Shown here one piece after another: positions 1 through 9,083 of a DNA stretch of 64,000 bases. A program made the position numbers and the translations under genes. The stretch comes from Tenggerimyces flavus. GTDB taxonomy: Bacteria > Actinomycetota > Actinomycetes > Propionibacteriales > Actinopolymorphaceae. The stretch covers positions 1,364,001-1,428,000 of the forward strand of contig NZ_JAFBCM010000001.1 in the NCBI RefSeq assembly GCF_016907715.1, in the 5' to 3' direction. Within the stretch, counting starts at the first letter, position 1, and every line of letters begins with the position of its first letter. The notes under the pieces were generated by a model, which did not search any database, was not told where the DNA came from, and saw only the letters and a list, made by a program, of their open reading frames with translations.

Positions 1-366
1 GAACCAGCGCGCGACGGCGCGCTGACATTCACCGTGACCGGCGTGGAGGAGGGCGGCACCACGTTCGGCAAGCGAAAGGCGAAGGGACGCTACGTGCTCG
101 TGCGCCTCGTGGTGACGAACGGAGGCAGCGAGGCGGTCCAGTTCGCCGACACCAACCAGCGCGGCTACGACGCGTCGGGAACCGCGTACACGCCCGACAC
201 CGAAGCCGCCATCGCCCGGGCCGGCGACGGCGCGTACCTTACCGACCTCAACCCCGGCACCAAGATCGACGGCATCCTCGTCTTCGACGTCCCCCAGGGA
301 GTCGACCTCACCGACCTCGAGCTCCACGACCGCCCCGGCTCCCCCGGCATCGCGGTCCACCTCTGA
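1..366 (+). CDS. DUF4352 domain protein, 3' end only
   Basis: The frame is open from the first base of the window, so the 5' end of the gene lies outside it. The visible 121 residues begin inside a domain of the DUF4352 type: a short beta strand with TFTVTGVEEGG, then GRYVLVRLVVTNGG, then an FADTNQ segment followed by a YDASGTAY strand. This immunoglobulin-like fold is usually the extracellular part of actinobacterial lipoproteins or membrane-anchored proteins, where it follows a signal peptide and a low-complexity linker. Those parts are not visible here. The molecular role of the family is not established. The gene ends 22 bp before the next start on the same strand. Confidence 0.75.
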   Translation, partial: EPARDGALTFTVTGVEEGGTTFGKRKAKGRYVLVRLVVTNGGSEAVQFADTNQRGYDASGTAYTPDTEAAIARAGDGAYLTDLNPGTKIDGILVFDVPQGVDLTDLELHDRPGSPGIAVHL

Positions 367-388
367 TGGCCGGGCTAAGGTCGGCGGG

Positions 389-1324
389 GTGACGACTGCG
401 GAGCTGTACGCCACGTTCGCCGCTCAGGAGGCGCGCGGCGTCTCGCCCACGTACGAACGGCTGTCTCTCGCCGTCGCTCAATCCGACGAGCTGCTCGCCC
501 TGCTCGAGACGCTCCCCGAGGGCAAGCGGCAGCCGAATCTGCTGTACGGCGTCGTCCGGTTCCTCCGTGGCCCGGTCGACGAACCAGATGCCTTCGTCGA
601 CTACGCGGTCACGCACTGGCCGACGGTCTCCGGCGAGATGCGCGTACGGGCGACGCAGACGAACGAGGCCGGCCGCTGCACCGCGCTGCTGCCGGTCCTC
701 GCCAAATTGCCGCAGCCGCTCGCGCTGCTCGAGGTCGGCGCGAGTGCCGGCCTCTGCCTGTACCCGGACCAGTACGGCTACCGCTACGGCGACCACGTCG
801 TCGGCACGGGGACGCCGGTCCTCGAGTGCGACGCCTCGGGGCTCGTTCCGCCGACCACACTGCCCAAGGTCGTCTGGCGCGGCGGCCTCGACCTCAACCC
901 GCTCGACGTGACCTCGGCCGACGACGTCGCCTGGCTCGAGGCGCTCATCTGGCCCGAGCACACCCACCGCCGCGCCCGCTTCGTTGCCGCCGCCAAGGTC
1001 GCGGCAGCCGATCCGCCCAGGCTGGTCCGCGGCGACCTGGTCGACGACCTGCCCGCCCTCGCCGCCGAGGCCCCGTCCGACGCGACGCTGGTGGTGTTCC
1101 ACACCTCGGTGCTGTATCAGGTCCCGCCGGACCGCCGCCGCGCGTTCGCCGACGTCGTACGCGACCTCGACTGCCACTGGATCGCGAACGAGGCCGCCGA
1201 CGTCCTCCCGTACGACAACCTCCCCGACCCGCCGAACGAGGCGCTCCACAACCTGCTCGCCCTCGACGGCACCCCACTCGCCTGGGGCCGCTCGCACGGC
1301 CAGTCGCTCGTCTGGTTCGGCTAG
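389..1324 (+). CDS. DUF2332 family protein
   Basis: A 311-residue cytoplasmic protein, close to the usual length of the DUF2332 family, with a GTG start 22 bp after the preceding stop. The N-terminus has the typical pattern of a short helix containing FAAQEARGVSPTYERL, followed by LPEGKRQPNLLYGVVRFL. A glycine-containing VGASAGLCLYPDQYGYRYG segment near residue 115 resembles a Rossmann-type methyltransferase motif I, and the C-terminus closes with WGRSHGQSLVWF. I see no signal peptide or membrane segment. Function is unknown; a methyltransferase-like fold is an inference from the glycine motif. Its TAG stop overlaps that of the convergent DUF2199 gene within the 4-base sequence CTAG. Confidence 0.8.
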   Translation: MTTAELYATFAAQEARGVSPTYERLSLAVAQSDELLALLETLPEGKRQPNLLYGVVRFLRGPVDEPDAFVDYAVTHWPTVSGEMRVRATQTNEAGRCTALLPVLAKLPQPLALLEVGASAGLCLYPDQYGYRYGDHVVGTGTPVLECDASGLVPPTTLPKVVWRGGLDLNPLDVTSADDVAWLEALIWPEHTHRRARFVAAAKVAAADPPRLVRGDLVDDLPALAAEAPSDATLVVFHTSVLYQVPPDRRRAFADVVRDLDCHWIANEAADVLPYDNLPDPPNEALHNLLALDGTPLAWGRSHGQSLVWFG

Positions 1325-1830
1325 CCGTCCGGGTGCAGCAGCCGCTCGGCGAATTCCTGGACCCGCGCGACCGTGATCCCCTCGCGCTGCTCGACGGACA
1401 GGGGGTGGTCAGTGGGTTGGAGCTCAACCGTGGGGCGGCTTCCGACCGGCTGGGTGTGCACGTTCGTCGCCAGGTTGAGCGTGGTGGGCTCGTAGAACGG
1501 GAGGGTCGTGGACAGCCAGCCGAAGTAGGGCGGCTCGTTCACGCGCTCGGGGTCATGCCACAGGTCCGCTGCCCGGTGGAAGTTGGCCTGGCTGAGCGAA
1601 ACCCAGACACCCCAGTCGAACGGCTGGTCGGCGTCGCGAACGTTCAGAACGAGGCGACCGCGAACGAAGAAGTGCTCGCCACCGATCACACACTGCTCCG
1701 CCCCGAGAACGCTGTCCGTACTGCCTTCGAGGCGCTCCTCCCAGTAGTCCGGCGCCGGCGCGCCATAGCTGAACGGCAGGCCATCGTGCCGCTCGCCGCA
1801 GCAGGAGCAGAGGAAACCCCAAGTCGCCGA
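1321..1830 (-). CDS. DUF2199 protein, no in-frame start codon for the full domain
   Basis: The reading frame is open from about 1887 down to the stop at 1321. From about 1830 it encodes a complete DUF2199 domain: a CxCCGERHDGLPFSY zinc-ribbon-like start, then APAPDYW, then EQCVIGGEHFFVRG and WGVWVSLS. The only start codon in that frame is GTG at 1689, inside the domain, which would remove the cysteine motif. Upstream codons back to the stop at 1888-1890 contain no ATG, GTG or TTG; the codon where family members normally begin (just before the Thr-Trp-Gly of the N-terminus) is GCG. Either the start was mutated, or a frameshift separates it from the TTG at 1852 in another frame. The family has no assigned function. 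Confidence 0.65.
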   Translation of the reverse strand, partial: SATWGFLCSCCGERHDGLPFSYGAPAPDYWEERLEGSTDSVLGAEQCVIGGEHFFVRGRLVLNVRDADQPFDWGVWVSLSQANFHRAADLWHDPERVNEPPYFGWLSTTLPFYEPTTLNLATNVHTQPVGSRPTVELQPTDHPLSVEQREGITVARVQEFAERLLHPDG

Positions 1831-1887
1831 CCACGCCTGGAAGCGTAGCCAACGCCTAGCGCCGCACGCCGCAGACGTTAGTCGGCC

Positions 1888-2359
1888 TCACAAGCCGGCG
1901 CAGGCCTGCGTCTCTGTGTCGTCGGCGGCGCACAGGGTCAGGCCGTAGTCGAGCTTCACCTCGCCCCGGTCATCGCCGGAGGTGTAGCGCAGGATCAGGC
2001 TCTGGAAGGACGCGGTCTCGTCGGATTGCCGTTCGACCTGGAAGGCGAACTCGGTCAGCCGCTCCCCCGCCCTTGAGGGCGTGGTTGGGCCGGGTGGCGA
2101 ACTCGGAGATCTCGAGCCGCCCGACGGAGCCTTCGGCGAGAACTTCGGTGATCTCGATCGACCCGTCGGCCGAGATGCACTGCATGTAGTCGCCGAACGA
2201 GTACGGCAGGCCCTTGGTGCTGGGGATGGCGGAGTCGGCCCTGTTGTCGGGGTTGGGTACGACGAGTTCCACCGAAGGGCCGCCGCAGCCGATCGCAGCG
2301 AGGGCCAAGGCCACACACGCGGCGGCCACCCTGACAAGACCGGTACTCGCAGCTGTCAT
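1888..2359 (-). pseudogene. small lipoprotein gene interrupted by a one-base frameshift
   Basis: The ATG at 2359 opens a lipoprotein signal peptide with a hydrophobic run and a lipobox ending AAIGC (Cys about residue 25), then about 75 residues of plausible secreted protein up to FATRPNHALKGG. After that the frame becomes arginine-rich nonsense. The coherent C-terminus, beginning ERLTEFAFQVERQSDET and ending ETQACAGL before TGA at 1888-1890, lies in another frame. The switch falls on a run of five C (plus strand) at 2064-2068; removing one base joins the two halves into one protein of about 156 residues. I do not recognise the family. The indel may be a sequencing error in a homopolymer or a true mutation. 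Confidence 0.6.
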
Positions 2360-2407
2360 CGTTCCCCCCGTTTCAGCTAGGCGGAGGGCACCGCGACCGA
2401 CCGACAG

Positions 2408-2734
2408 TCAGCGGGAATCGGCGGCGAAGACTTCCTTGGCGACGAGCATCGCGGACATGGCGCGGGGCCAGCCGGCGTAGAAGGCGAGGTGGATGATCGC
2501 CTCTTTGAGCTCGGTCTCGGTGAGTCCGTTCCGCTTGCCGAGGACGAGGTGGCTGCGCAGCTGTTCGGTACTCCCGTTGGTGACGAGGGCCGCGCATGTG
2601 ACGAGGCTGCGGTCGCGGGGGCTGAGCTCGGAGCGGGCCCAGACGTCACCGAACAGCACGTCGTCGGTCAGCTCGGCCAGCTTCGGGGCGAAGTCGCCGA
2701 CCAGCCGCTGCGCAGGGGTCTGTTCCGGAGTCAT
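2408..2734 (-). CDS. Carboxymuconolactone decarboxylase (AhpD-like) family protein
   Basis: A 108-residue protein, the normal length for a single-domain member. The segment LSPRDRSLVTCAALVTNG followed by LRSHLVLGKRNGLTETELKEAIIHLAFYAGWPRA is the all-helical CMD fold. The CxxC/HxxxC redox pair of true AhpD peroxidases is not present (a single Cys sits in VTCAAL and the later His in SHLVLGKRNG). It is therefore more likely in the lactone or decarboxylase-like branch, often seen beside oxidoreductases. The ATG at 2734 overlaps the TGA of the upstream XRE regulator by four bases, so the two genes are translationally coupled and probably the regulator controls both. Confidence 0.8.
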   Translation of the reverse strand: MTPEQTPAQRLVGDFAPKLAELTDDVLFGDVWARSELSPRDRSLVTCAALVTNGSTEQLRSHLVLGKRNGLTETELKEAIIHLAFYAGWPRAMSAMLVAKEVFAADSR

Positions 2735-3609
2735 GACGAGACGTCCTCGGTAGCGAGCTGGTCCTGGGACGCAGCCCAGGAGGCGAGCAGCTTCAGGGCG
2801 TCGGCGGCGGGGCTGCCGGCCGGCGCTGTGTAGACGTTCAGCTGGAGGCCGGGCGCCGACGGGAGCTCCATCGCCTCGAAGTCGAGGGACAGCTCCCCGA
2901 CCACCGGATGGCGCAGCCGCTTGTGCCCGCTGCGGTGGAAACGTACGTCCTGCGATGCCCACCGTTCGCGGAACAAGGTGCTCTGTGTCGACAGCTCGCC
3001 GACCAGCTCGATGAGCGCCTTGTCGTGCGGGTTGCGCCCGGCCTCGAGACGCAGCATCGCGGCGGCGTCCTTCGCGACCTTGTCGTAGTCCACGAAGAAC
3101 TCCGGCGCGGCCGGATCGAGGTAGATGAAGCGCGTGGTGTTGGCAGGGCGCCGCGGGTCGGCGAGGACAGGTGCGTAGAGCGCCCGGGCGAGCGGGTTCA
3201 TCGCGAGGATGTCGTGCCGGCCGTTGCGGATCCAGGCGGGTGCGTCGCCGATCGCGTCGACCACCTGCTGGAGCGCCGGGCGGACAGTCGCCGTGGCCGT
3301 ACGGCGCCGGCTTGGGCCGCCGGACTGTCGCGCCAGGGCGAACAGGTGGTCGCGCTCGGCCTCGTCCAGCTGCAGCGCGGACGCCAGCGCATCGAGCACG
3401 CTGTCGGAGGCGCCGGCGAGGCTGCCGCGTTCCATCCGTACGTAGTAGTCGACCGACACCCCGGCGAGCAGGGCGACCTCCTCGCGCCGCAGCCCCTGGA
3501 CGCGGCGGTTCCCGCCGTACGCGGGGAGGCCCGCCTGATCAGGGGTGATGCGGGCACGCCGCGAGCTGAGGAACTCGCGAATCTCCGCGCGCAGGTCGAT
3601 GGTGGCCAT
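2731..3609 (-). CDS. XRE-family transcriptional regulator with MmyB-like ligand domain
   Basis: A 292-residue protein. Residues about 8-75 form an N-terminal helix-turn-helix with GNRRVQGLRREEVALLAGVSVDYYVRMERG, the signature of the MmyB/pentalenolactone-regulator type of XRE repressor. The rest is the MmyB-like PAS-type ligand-binding domain (PAWIRNGRHDILAMNPLARALY, then the HxSGxKRLRHPVVGELSLDFE block). The start ATG at 3609 was preferred because the codons upstream are unlike the family. It is divergent from the aldo/keto reductase at 3710, and regulators of this type commonly sit beside and control such reductases. The intergenic 3610-3709 must contain both promoters. Confidence 0.88.
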   Translation of the reverse strand: MATIDLRAEIREFLSSRRARITPDQAGLPAYGGNRRVQGLRREEVALLAGVSVDYYVRMERGSLAGASDSVLDALASALQLDEAERDHLFALARQSGGPSRRRTATATVRPALQQVVDAIGDAPAWIRNGRHDILAMNPLARALYAPVLADPRRPANTTRFIYLDPAAPEFFVDYDKVAKDAAAMLRLEAGRNPHDKALIELVGELSTQSTLFRERWASQDVRFHRSGHKRLRHPVVGELSLDFEAMELPSAPGLQLNVYTAPAGSPAADALKLLASWAASQDQLATEDVSS

Positions 3610-3709
3610 GCCCCCACGGTAGGCGGACGGGCGCGGACGTGAGGGGCCCTGGCAGTACCTGGAACGAGCGTGACTCCCCGGGCGGCCGGATCCGCGGTGC
3701 ACTGGTCGC

Positions 3710-4552
3710 ATGAACCTGACGCTCAACAACGGTGTGCGGATGCCGATCCTCGGCTTCGGCGTCTTCCAGGTGCCCGACGAGCAGACCGAGCAGGTCGTCA
3801 CCGACGCGCTCGCCGCCGGCTACCGGTCGATCGACACCGCCGCCTCGTACGGCAACGAGGAAGCCGTCGGCCGCGCGATCGCCAGCAGCGGCATCCCGCG
3901 CGACGAGCTGTTCGTCACCACCAAGCTGTGGATCCAGCACACCGGCGTGGACACCGCCAAGCGCGAGTTCGACAAGTCACTGCGGAACCTCGGCTTGGAC
4001 TACCTCGATCTGTACCTCATCCACCAGCCGCTCGGCGACTATTACAGCTCCTGGCACGCGATGCAGGAGCTGTACGGCGAGGGCTTGATCAGGGCGATCG
4101 GAGTGTCCAACTTCCATCCCGACCGGCTCGTCGACCTCATCACGCACAACGACGTCGTGCCGGCGGTCAACCAGGTCGAGACGCACCCGTTCTTCCAGCG
4201 TGCCGCTGACCAGCAGCTCATGCGCGAGCACGGCGTGCAGATCGAATCGTGGGGACCGTTCGCCGAGGGTCGGAACGACCTGTTCACCAACCCCACGCTG
4301 ACGGAGATCGGGAAGGCCCACGGCAAGTCCGTCGCCCAGGTCGTCCTGCGCTGGCTGATCCAGCGCGACGTCGCGGTCATCCCGAAGTCCGTCCGACCCG
4401 ACCGGATGGCCGAGAACCTCGACGTCTTCGACTTCGACCTCACCGCCGACGAGCTTGCCCGGATCGCCGCCCTCGACACCGGCTCGAGCCTGTTCTTCGA
4501 CCACCGCGACCCCGCCATGGTCACCTGGCTCGGCGGCCGTCGCGTGGACTGA
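3710..4552 (+). CDS. Aldo/keto reductase (2,5-diketo-D-gluconate reductase-like)
   Basis: An NADPH-dependent carbonyl reductase of 280 residues, full length for the AKR3/AKR5-type branch. The catalytic tetrad is intact: Asp and Tyr in [15 protein letters not shown], Lys in VTTKLWI, and His in LYLIHQP. The cofactor loop near the C-terminus ([14 protein letters not shown]) is also present. The enzyme should be cytosolic and reduce small aldehydes or ketones; the substrate cannot be told from sequence. It lies divergent to the XRE regulator and 24 bp upstream of a second reductase on the same strand, with which it probably forms an operon. Confidence 0.9.
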   Translation: MNLTLNNGVRMPILGFGVFQVPDEQTEQVVTDALAAGYRSIDTAASYGNEEAVGRAIASSGIPRDELFVTTKLWIQHTGVDTAKREFDKSLRNLGLDYLDLYLIHQPLGDYYSSWHAMQELYGEGLIRAIGVSNFHPDRLVDLITHNDVVPAVNQVETHPFFQRAADQQLMREHGVQIESWGPFAEGRNDLFTNPTLTEIGKAHGKSVAQVVLRWLIQRDVAVIPKSVRPDRMAENLDVFDFDLTADELARIAALDTGSSLFFDHRDPAMVTWLGGRRVD

Positions 4553-6056
<1,504 letters not shown>

Positions 6057-6128
6057 GTCGATCTTCCTTTCGGACGCGTTTCGTCAACGCCGCAACGAAA
6101 GTGGCGGCGTTCGGTTGTCTTGTGGGGT

Positions 6129-6467
6129 CTAGGACTGCCGGTGGCGCTGGATCGCTTCGGCCATCCGCTTGATGCGGTGCAGGCGGTTGTTCCAGGTGGA
6201 GCCGACCGCCGACAGCTGCGCGACAGCGCGGGCGAGCTGCGTTTCGTCGACGTCGTAGCGGCGTTCGCGTCCGGACGGCGTGCCGTGCACGAGCCCGACC
6301 CGGTCGAGTACGCCGAGGTGCTTGGCGACCGCCTGTCTCGTGACGGGCAGCTTGTCGCTCAGCGTGGTCGCCGTACCGCCGCCATCGGCGAGCAGCAGGT
6401 CGAGCATCCGGCGCCGGGTCGGATCGCCGACCGCGGACCAGAGGTCGTCGTCGATGGCGTCGCTCAT
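6129..6467 (-). CDS. ArsR-family winged-helix repressor
   Basis: A 112-residue single-domain repressor. It carries WSAVGDPTRRRMLDLLL, the recognition helix region LPVTRQAVAKHLGVLDRVGLV and the wing GRERRYDVDE. No cysteine metal-binding cluster is visible, so it belongs to the non-metal branch usually paired with SRPBCC proteins. Its ATG overlaps the stop of the SRPBCC gene by four bases (6464-6467), which makes it the second gene of a two-gene operon driven from the promoter at 6934-6994. The two dyads in that promoter are its likely operators. Confidence 0.88.
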   Translation of the reverse strand: MSDAIDDDLWSAVGDPTRRRMLDLLLADGGGTATTLSDKLPVTRQAVAKHLGVLDRVGLVHGTPSGRERRYDVDETQLARAVAQLSAVGSTWNNRLHRIKRMAEAIQRHRQS

Positions 6468-6913
6468 GGCGTGGCGGCCAGCTGGGTGAGGTACGCCCCG
6501 AGGCGGGGGAGGAAGCGGTCCCAGGCGCTTGCGTGGTCGGTGTACCTCTCCTTGAGCTCGGCCCCCTGCCAGCCCTTCTCGCGGTACCCGGTCTCGCTGA
6601 AGCGCAGCGTCGTGCCCGTGCCGGAGGGGACGAGGTCGAACGTCACCAACAGCGAGTTGTGCGCCGTCGCGACCTCGTTCTCGTCGTGCGTCCAGCGGAA
6701 CGCGAACCGCCGCGGCGGATCGGCCTCGATCACGGTGACCGCCACGACCTTCGTGTCGCCGAACGAGACCGTCCCCGTGGCGCCGGGAACGGGCTCGAGG
6801 TCCGCCTCGTCCGGCCACCACTCCCGCAGATGCTCAGGCGTGCTGATGACCTCGTACACCACCTCGGGACTGGCCTCGACGTGAAGCTCCCGTTCGACGC
6901 TGCCGTACTCCAT
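6464..6913 (-). CDS. SRPBCC / AHSA1-like domain protein
   Basis: A 149-residue protein with one helix-grip (START-like) domain: VERELHVEASPEVVYEVISTPEHLREWWPDEADLEP at the N-terminus and GTTLRFSETGYREKGWQGAELKERY towards the end. Members bind small hydrophobic ligands in a deep cavity, and many sit beside an ArsR repressor, as here. The ATG at 6913 begins the conserved first strand; upstream codons are unrelated. It is the first gene of the operon, and its promoter and operator dyads start 21 bp upstream. The ligand is unknown. Confidence 0.85.
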   Translation of the reverse strand: MEYGSVERELHVEASPEVVYEVISTPEHLREWWPDEADLEPVPGATGTVSFGDTKVVAVTVIEADPPRRFAFRWTHDENEVATAHNSLLVTFDLVPSGTGTTLRFSETGYREKGWQGAELKERYTDHASAWDRFLPRLGAYLTQLAATP

Positions 6914-6933
6914 CGTTCGCTCCCGACCGCTCT

Positions 6934-6994
6934 CGCAACCTTTGGTTGCGGATAACTGTAGGGCGACTTTCGAGAATGCGCAACCATCGGTTGC
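6934..6994 (-). promoter_or_regulatory. Promoter with two ArsR-type dyads for the SRPBCC-ArsR operon
   Basis: On the minus strand a -35 TTGCGC (6983-6978) is followed after exactly 17 bases by a -10 TACAGT (6960-6955). Two inverted repeats bracket it: GCAACC-N3-GGTTGC at 6980-6994 covers the -35, and CGCAACC-N3-GGTTGCG at 6934-6950 lies at the expected transcript start. Both share the same half site and 3-bp spacer, so one dimeric regulator probably binds both; the ArsR protein encoded downstream is the natural candidate. Confidence 0.75.
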
Positions 6995-7041
6995 TCGAAG
7001 TCTTGCAAGCACGTCAGCGGCGCCCAAGATCGTGCGCGAGG

Positions 7042-8298
7042 TCATGCAGCGGTCCGACGGCTGCTCGGTAGGTCGCGGAGGTGGTGCAGCGGCGAGGCCG
7101 CGATGAGGATCGCGAGGGGTAGGAGGGCGACCATGGTGATCCACATGGTGGATCTGACTCCGAGCCAGCTGGCGAGCGTCCCGCCGAGAATCCCGCCGAG
7201 AACACTGCCGGCGTACTGCAATGTCCGCGCGACCGATGCGACGCGTCCAAGGAGTTCGGCCGGGCAGATCGAAAGGAGAAAACTGAACGGGATGATGTTG
7301 GTCACGGTGAGGCCGGCCCCGAGCACGGCCGCTCCGACGATGTAAGCGGTCAGGCCCCAGCCCGGCTGGGTCAACGGGATGAGCAGCCCAAGGGGGAAGC
7401 TGATCGTCACCGCCAGACGCAGCGTGCGGGCGGGGCCCAGGCGCTGGCTGAGCCGTGGTGCGAGCAGCGCACCGAGGAACCCGCCCGCACCTCCGACGGC
7501 GAGGAGTCCACCGACAGCTCCGGGTGGGAGGCCCACTGTGCGGACGAGGAAGAGCACGAGCAGGGTCTGGTGTGCGGCCATGACCAGTGCGCCGAAGGCG
7601 AAGAAGGCGACGAATGCGGCGGCGAGGGGGTGCTGGGTGAGGAACCTGGCCCCCTCGCCGAGTTCCCGGAACAGATGGATCCTTCGCTGGCGCGGTGGGT
7701 TGGGCTCCTTGGCTCGGATCGCTGCGAGGCACGCCGCGGAGAGAAGGTAGCTGGCGGCATCTGCCACTAACGCGAGCGCTGCGCTCATCAGCTGAACGAG
7801 GAGCCCGCCTAGCCCTGGTCCTGCGATGCCGATCACGGTGTTGGTGGCCTCGAGTTTGCTGTTGCCGTCGACCAGCCGGTCCCGGTCGATCAGGAACGGC
7901 AGGTAGGCAGTCCAGCCGAGACCGAACAGCATCGTCAGAACGCCAGTCGCCGCCGCCACGACGTACAGCGTCCACAAGTGCAGAACGCCGAGAGCCGCAA
8001 CGAGCGGAACGGCCGCCAAGATCAGTGCCCGACCCACGTCCGCGGCCACCAGCAAGGGCCGGCGTCGTATCCGGTCGACCAGCACACCGGCCGGCAGGCC
8101 CAGCGCCAGTTGCGGAAGCCACGTCATCGTCGTCAGCAACCCGATCTCCAACGGCGAAGCGTGCAGGTCATAGATCGCGATCATCGGCAGCGCGATACCG
8201 GTCACGGCAGTTCCCGCGAGACTCGCGGCGTTGGCCGCCCAGAGCATCCGGAAATCGCGACCCAGCCCGTCACTGCGATCACGGCGGCCAATAGGCAT
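7042..8298 (-). CDS. MFS transporter (MFS_3 / enterobactin-exporter-like)
   Basis: A 418-residue polytopic membrane protein with about 12 predicted helices and a short basic N-terminus. The first helix WAANAASLAGTAVTGIALPMIA and the loop-2 LPAGVLVDRIRRRPLLVAADVGRA carry the MFS loop motif in the form found in the MFS_3 subgroup. A second half-repeat begins near AGARFLTQHPL. Members export hydrophobic compounds such as siderophores or drugs by proton antiport. The gene stands alone between the ArsR operon and a tRNA, and I see no dedicated regulator. Confidence 0.87.
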   Translation of the reverse strand: MPIGRRDRSDGLGRDFRMLWAANAASLAGTAVTGIALPMIAIYDLHASPLEIGLLTTMTWLPQLALGLPAGVLVDRIRRRPLLVAADVGRALILAAVPLVAALGVLHLWTLYVVAAATGVLTMLFGLGWTAYLPFLIDRDRLVDGNSKLEATNTVIGIAGPGLGGLLVQLMSAALALVADAASYLLSAACLAAIRAKEPNPPRQRRIHLFRELGEGARFLTQHPLAAAFVAFFAFGALVMAAHQTLLVLFLVRTVGLPPGAVGGLLAVGGAGGFLGALLAPRLSQRLGPARTLRLAVTISFPLGLLIPLTQPGWGLTAYIVGAAVLGAGLTVTNIIPFSFLLSICPAELLGRVASVARTLQYAGSVLGGILGGTLASWLGVRSTMWITMVALLPLAILIAASPLHHLRDLPSSRRTAA

Positions 8299-8398
8299 CT
8301 AGTGAGCCTCACGCACCACGCTTACGGCAGTCGATACCTGTCTGCTCACGGCAGAGCGAACTCGTCGCAAGCCCCAGTTGAGTGGGAGCCTCTGCTAG

Positions 8399-8489
8399 CG
8401 GAGGGCAAGGGATTCGAACCCTTGACCGAGAGAGGTCCCTCGGTAGTGGTTTTCAAGACCACCGCACTAGGCCACTATGCGAGCCCTCC
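8399..8489 (-). tRNA. tRNA-Ser (anticodon TGA)
   Basis: The minus strand folds into a 91-nt class II tRNA. The acceptor arms GGAGGGC and GCCCTCC pair perfectly with a G discriminator. The anticodon stem GTGGT/ACCAC encloses the loop CTTGAAA, so the anticodon is TGA (8455-8453). A long variable arm (CCGAGGGACCTCTCTCGG) and the T loop GGTTCGAATCC follow. The 3' CCA is not encoded. The long variable arm confirms serine identity. Confidence 0.95.
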
Positions 8490-8524
8490 TTGCACGGCTC
8501 AGTGTTCCAGATGCGGGCAAACGG

Positions 8525-9007
8525 TTAGTCGTCTATGTCGGTCTCGGTGGACGCCTGTGGGGTGTTGCCGGAGCAGCGAATGATGAGGCGGATCTTGGTG
8601 TCGTCGGCTTCGAAGCGGACGGACACGCGGGAGTCGGGGCCTCTCTCCACCTCGTCGGTCTCAAAGCCGGGATGGGGCGACCAGGACGTCAGGTACGCCT
8701 GGCCCGACGTGCACTGGGCGTAGGCTGTGCCGCCGGGTGAGGTGAAGGGCTTCGTGGGGGATGACGGGGTCTTGGCGGGCGTAGGTGTGGGAGTCGGCGA
8801 GAACGTGGCGGTCGGGGACGGGGAGGGCGACGTGGCGCCCAGGGCCCGGGACACTCCGTCGCTCGACAGCGGTTGGCTGGAGCCGGACGTCAGGCCCGAG
8901 CCCACCAACGTCACGGCCAGCACGCCCACCGTCACCGCTCCGGCGGCGACCGCGAGCCAGCCCAGCACGCCCAGCAGGATTCCGCGCTTCCACACGTTCA
9001 CCAGCAT
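8525..9007 (-). CDS. Single-pass membrane protein with Ser/Thr/Pro-rich linker
   Basis: A 160-residue protein I do not recognise. Residues about 7-37 form one hydrophobic segment (GILLGVLGWLAVAAGAVTVG onward). A linker of about 45 residues follows, made almost only of Ser, Thr and Pro (SPSPSPTATFSPTPTPTP). The last 70 residues form a small domain with two Cys (QCTSGQAYLTSWSP and IRCSGNTPQ), which could form a disulfide outside the cell. Topology suggests an anchored extracellular domain on a flexible stalk. It is divergent from the two-component regulator at 9084 and shares its upstream region, so the pair may be co-regulated. Confidence 0.7.
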   Translation of the reverse strand: MLVNVWKRGILLGVLGWLAVAAGAVTVGVLAVTLVGSGLTSGSSQPLSSDGVSRALGATSPSPSPTATFSPTPTPTPAKTPSSPTKPFTSPGGTAYAQCTSGQAYLTSWSPHPGFETDEVERGPDSRVSVRFEADDTKIRLIIRCSGNTPQASTETDIDD

Positions 9008-9017
9008 GCCAACCCAC

Positions 9018-9067
9018 CGGTTAACGCCGCGCTAAACCGCCGACCCGCCGGCTTAACGTCCCCTTAG
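9018..9067. promoter_or_regulatory. TTAA-type direct repeats between divergent genes
   Basis: The short intergenic region holds CGGTTAACG at 9018-9026 and CGGCTTAACG at 9049-9058, each followed about 11 bp later by a degenerate copy (GCTAAAC at 9031, CCTTAG at 9062). Direct repeats phased at one helical turn are typical of OmpR/PhoP-family response regulators, and such a regulator starts at 9084. Autoregulation and control of the divergent membrane-protein gene is an inference. Confidence 0.4.
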
Positions 9068-9083
9068 GGCGCGGCTCGGTAGC

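Noticed and set aside
308-1297. Long open frames on the strand opposite the DUF2332 gene, and similar long antisense frames across the window
   Set aside because: They are rich in Arg, Gly and Ala, lack ribosome sites and known domains, and mirror high third-position GC of the true genes.
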